Below, in pieces: positions 10,348-12,118 of a DNA stretch of 12,118 nt. The stretch comes from Candidatus Neoanaerotignum tabaqchaliae (GTDB lineage Bacteria; Bacillota; Clostridia; Lachnospirales; Anaerotignaceae), in the NCBI GenBank assembly GCA_904420235.1, contig CAJFUS010000112.1, positions 1 to 12,118 on the forward strand. The letters run 5' to 3'. The notes under the pieces are model-generated. The model had not been told where the DNA came from, ran no database searches, and worked only from the letters and a program-made list of their open reading frames with translations. The stretch's first letter is position 1; every line of letters begins with the position of its first letter. Both the position numbers and the translations under genes were made by a program.

Positions 10348-11961
10348 TTATATGTCATTCAGCTGTGGGCCGGCTGAGACAAGAGCCTTTCCAGCCGGAT
10401 TTCCCTCGTATTTGGAGAAGTTTTTTATAAATCTTGAGGCCAAATCTTTTGCTTTGGCTTCCCATTGAGACTCGTCTTTATATGTATTGCGGGGGTCCAG
10501 TATATTGCTGTCAACACCGTGAAGCTCTAAAGGAACCTCTATATTGAAATAGGGGATTTTTTTTGTTGGGGCATTTAAAATATCGCCGTTTAATATGGCG
10601 TCAATAATGCCGCGGGTATCCTTTATGGATATGCGTTTTCCGGTGCCGTTCCAGCCGGTGTTAACCAAATAGGCCTTGGCGCCGCTTTGACGCATTCTTT
10701 TTACCAGTTCTTCTGCGTATTTAGTTGGGTGAAGCTCTAAAAACGCCTGACCGAAACAGGCCGAGAATGTAGGAGTAGGCTCGGTTATTCCGCGTTCGGT
10801 TCCGGCGAGCTTTGCCGTAAATCCCGACAAGAAGTAATACTGTGTCTGTTCGGGAGTGAGTATTGAAACAGGAGGCAGTACGCCGAAAGCGTCGGCCGAA
10901 AGAAAAATGACCTCTTTTGCAGCCGGCGCGGCCGAAACGGGGCGCATAATGTTTTTAATGTGGTTAATTGGGTATGATACTCTGGTATTTTCCGTAACGC
11001 TTTTGTCGGTAAAGTCGATTTTTCCGTTCTCATCCAATGTTACGTTTTCAAGGAGGGCGTTTCTTTTAATGGCCTTGTAAATGTCAGGCTCTGAGTTTTT
11101 GTCTAAGTTGATAACTTTGGCGTAACAGCCGCCCTCAAAGTTAAAAATTCCGCTGTCGTCCCAGCCATGTTCGTCGTCGCCAATAAGCAGACGCTTAGAA
11201 TCGGTGGAAAGTGTTGTTTTTCCTGTTCCCGAAAGGCCGAAAAATATGGCTGTGTTCTCTCCGTTCATATCGGTGTTGGCGGAGCAGTGCATTGAGGCTA
11301 TTCCCTTTAAAGGCAGATAGTAGTTCATCATAGAGAACATGCCCTTTTTCATTTCGCCGCCGTACCAGGTGTTAAGTATAACCTGCTCTCGGCTTGTGAT
11401 ATTGAACACAATGGCCGTTTCGGAGTTCAGCCCCAGCTCCTTATAATTTTCAGCCTTCGCTTTTGAGGCGTTGTAAACAACAAAATCCGGCGCAAAGTTA
11501 TCAAGCTCATATTGAGAAGGCTCAATGAACATATTTTTTACAAAATGCGCCTGCCACGCCACTTCCATAATAAAGCGTATAGCCATGCGGGTGTCTTTGT
11601 TGGCGCCGCAGAAAGCGTCCACAACATACAGCTTTTTGTTTGAAAGCTCTTTTAGGGCGATGTTTTTTAATATTTCCCACGACTTTTCCGAAACAGGGTG
11701 GTTGTCGTTTTTATACTCCTCGGACGTCCACCATACGGTGTTTTTTGAGTTCTCGTCCATAACTATAAATTTGTCTTTTGGAGAACGGCCGGTGTATATG
11801 CCGGTCATTACGTTTACGGCTCCCAGCTCGCTTACCTGACCTTTTTCATATCCCTCAAGGCCCGGCTTTGTTTCTTCCTCAAACAAAAGCTCGTATGAGG
11901 GATTATAAACAATTTCCACAGTTCCTGTAATGCCGTATTTTGTTAAGTCAATCTCTCCCAT
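10348..11961 (-). CDS. pckA: Phosphoenolpyruvate carboxykinase (ATP)
   Basis: Interconverts oxaloacetate plus ATP with phosphoenolpyruvate, CO2 and ADP in the cytoplasm. In anaerobes it can run either for gluconeogenesis or for CO2 fixation towards succinate. The 537 residues match the ATP-type enzyme (E. coli 540). Visible landmarks are 'GIYTGRSPKDKF' with substrate-binding Arg59, 'WYGGEMKKGMFS' with Lys206 at the metal site, 'MHCSANTD' with His225, the P-loop 'GLSGTGKTTLSTD' (242-254), the kinase-2/metal motif 'IGDDEHGWDD' (260-269) and Arg327 in 'ENTRVSYP'. All key residues are present. The start ATG 11961 has a fair AGAAGG (11970-11965) upstream with a tight 3-base spacing, plus GAGAGG further out. 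The gene stands alone, converging on the acetyltransferase gene, with a strand-specific terminator. No confident promoter was found in the roughly 155 bases of upstream DNA available. Confidence 0.97.
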   Translation of the reverse strand: MGEIDLTKYGITGTVEIVYNPSYELLFEEETKPGLEGYEKGQVSELGAVNVMTGIYTGRSPKDKFIVMDENSKNTVWWTSEEYKNDNHPVSEKSWEILKNIALKELSNKKLYVVDAFCGANKDTRMAIRFIMEVAWQAHFVKNMFIEPSQYELDNFAPDFVVYNASKAKAENYKELGLNSETAIVFNITSREQVILNTWYGGEMKKGMFSMMNYYLPLKGIASMHCSANTDMNGENTAIFFGLSGTGKTTLSTDSKRLLIGDDEHGWDDSGIFNFEGGCYAKVINLDKNSEPDIYKAIKRNALLENVTLDENGKIDFTDKSVTENTRVSYPINHIKNIMRPVSAAPAAKEVIFLSADAFGVLPPVSILTPEQTQYYFLSGFTAKLAGTERGITEPTPTFSACFGQAFLELHPTKYAEELVKRMRQSGAKAYLVNTGWNGTGKRISIKDTRGIIDAILNGDILNAPTKKIPYFNIEVPLELHGVDSNILDPRNTYKDESQWEAKAKDLASRFIKNFSKYEGNPAGKALVSAGPQLNDI

Positions 11962-12118
11962 TTGCCTTCTCTGCCTCTCTTAATATATTTTTTCAAAAAA
12001 TTGGATTTATTTAGATTTTTGTTTAACAGCGCCGGTTATTGTCACTATTCTTTAATTTTTTAAGTGGTCCGCGGTTTCGATTTAAGCGGGAATCATTCAT
12101 ATTTTGCCGCTTGGCATG
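11962..12118. other. Upstream region of pckA at the window edge
   Basis: AT-rich DNA with the pckA ribosome binding site next to the gene. An AAGCGG/CCGCTT inverted repeat (12084-12089 and 12107-12112) has no T run. A GTGACA on the minus strand near 12040 lacks a fitting -10. No gene can be called before the window ends. Confidence 0.5.

Noticed and set aside
12084..12112. AAGCGG/CCGCTT hairpin upstream of pckA, considered as a terminator or leader RNA
   Set aside because: Six base pairs only and no T run on either strand; the window ends before context can be judged.

Overview
The window reads as a piece of a low-GC Gram-positive anaerobe, most likely in the class Clostridia. The signs are strong AGGAGG-type ribosome binding sites, heavy use of ATA and AGA codons, very AT-rich intergenic DNA, U-tailed hairpin terminators after most genes, and typical Firmicutes families: a DUF896/YnzC-type protein, a short type I signal peptidase, a SHOCT-like (YvlB/LiaX N-terminal) protein, an ATP-type PEP carboxykinase and a ferredoxin-tailed aldo/keto reductase. 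Species-level placement is not possible from the sequence alone.

Layout. (1) 1-2376 (+): a tight operon containing the 3' end of a radical SAM protein, a multi-pass membrane protein of unknown function, a SHOCT-like coiled protein with an acidic tail, and signal peptidase I, closed by a terminator. (2) 2377-2795 (+): a DUF896/YnzC-like gene with a GTG start, followed by a possible 25-residue peptide and a terminator. (3) 2796-3583: a long AT-rich gap holding a second terminator, a possible 42-codon ORF and the strong promoter of the next gene. (4) 3584-4715 (+): single-gene gap unit with its own promoter and terminator. (5) 4716-6500 (+): a DegT/DnrJ/EryC1/StrS-family PLP protein with an extended -10 promoter. 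A compound inverted-repeat element begins at its stop codon, and a bidirectional terminator follows. (6) 6701-9112: a LysR-type regulator (-) divergent from an aldo/keto reductase with two Fe-S motifs (+). The shared 276-base gap carries opposed promoters, LTTR-type dyads and a structured leader. (7) 9414-9980 (+): a hexapeptide-repeat sugar O-acetyltransferase. (8) 10219-11961 (-): pckA with a strand-specific terminator. The right edge is upstream DNA of pckA.

How the genes fit together. gap and pckA are central carbon metabolism enzymes at the triose-phosphate and oxaloacetate/PEP nodes, but each is its own transcription unit, so the window is a run of small housekeeping units and not a single pathway. 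The LysR/aldo-keto reductase pair is the clearest regulatory module. The first operon may link membrane or envelope proteins with signal peptide processing. I found no phage, IS, CRISPR, tRNA or rRNA features and no convincing defence or biosynthetic island. The most unusual material is non-coding or very small: the inverted-repeat element at 6257-6356, the GC-rich leader of the aldo/keto reductase, the alternative hairpins downstream of pckA, and two candidate small proteins.
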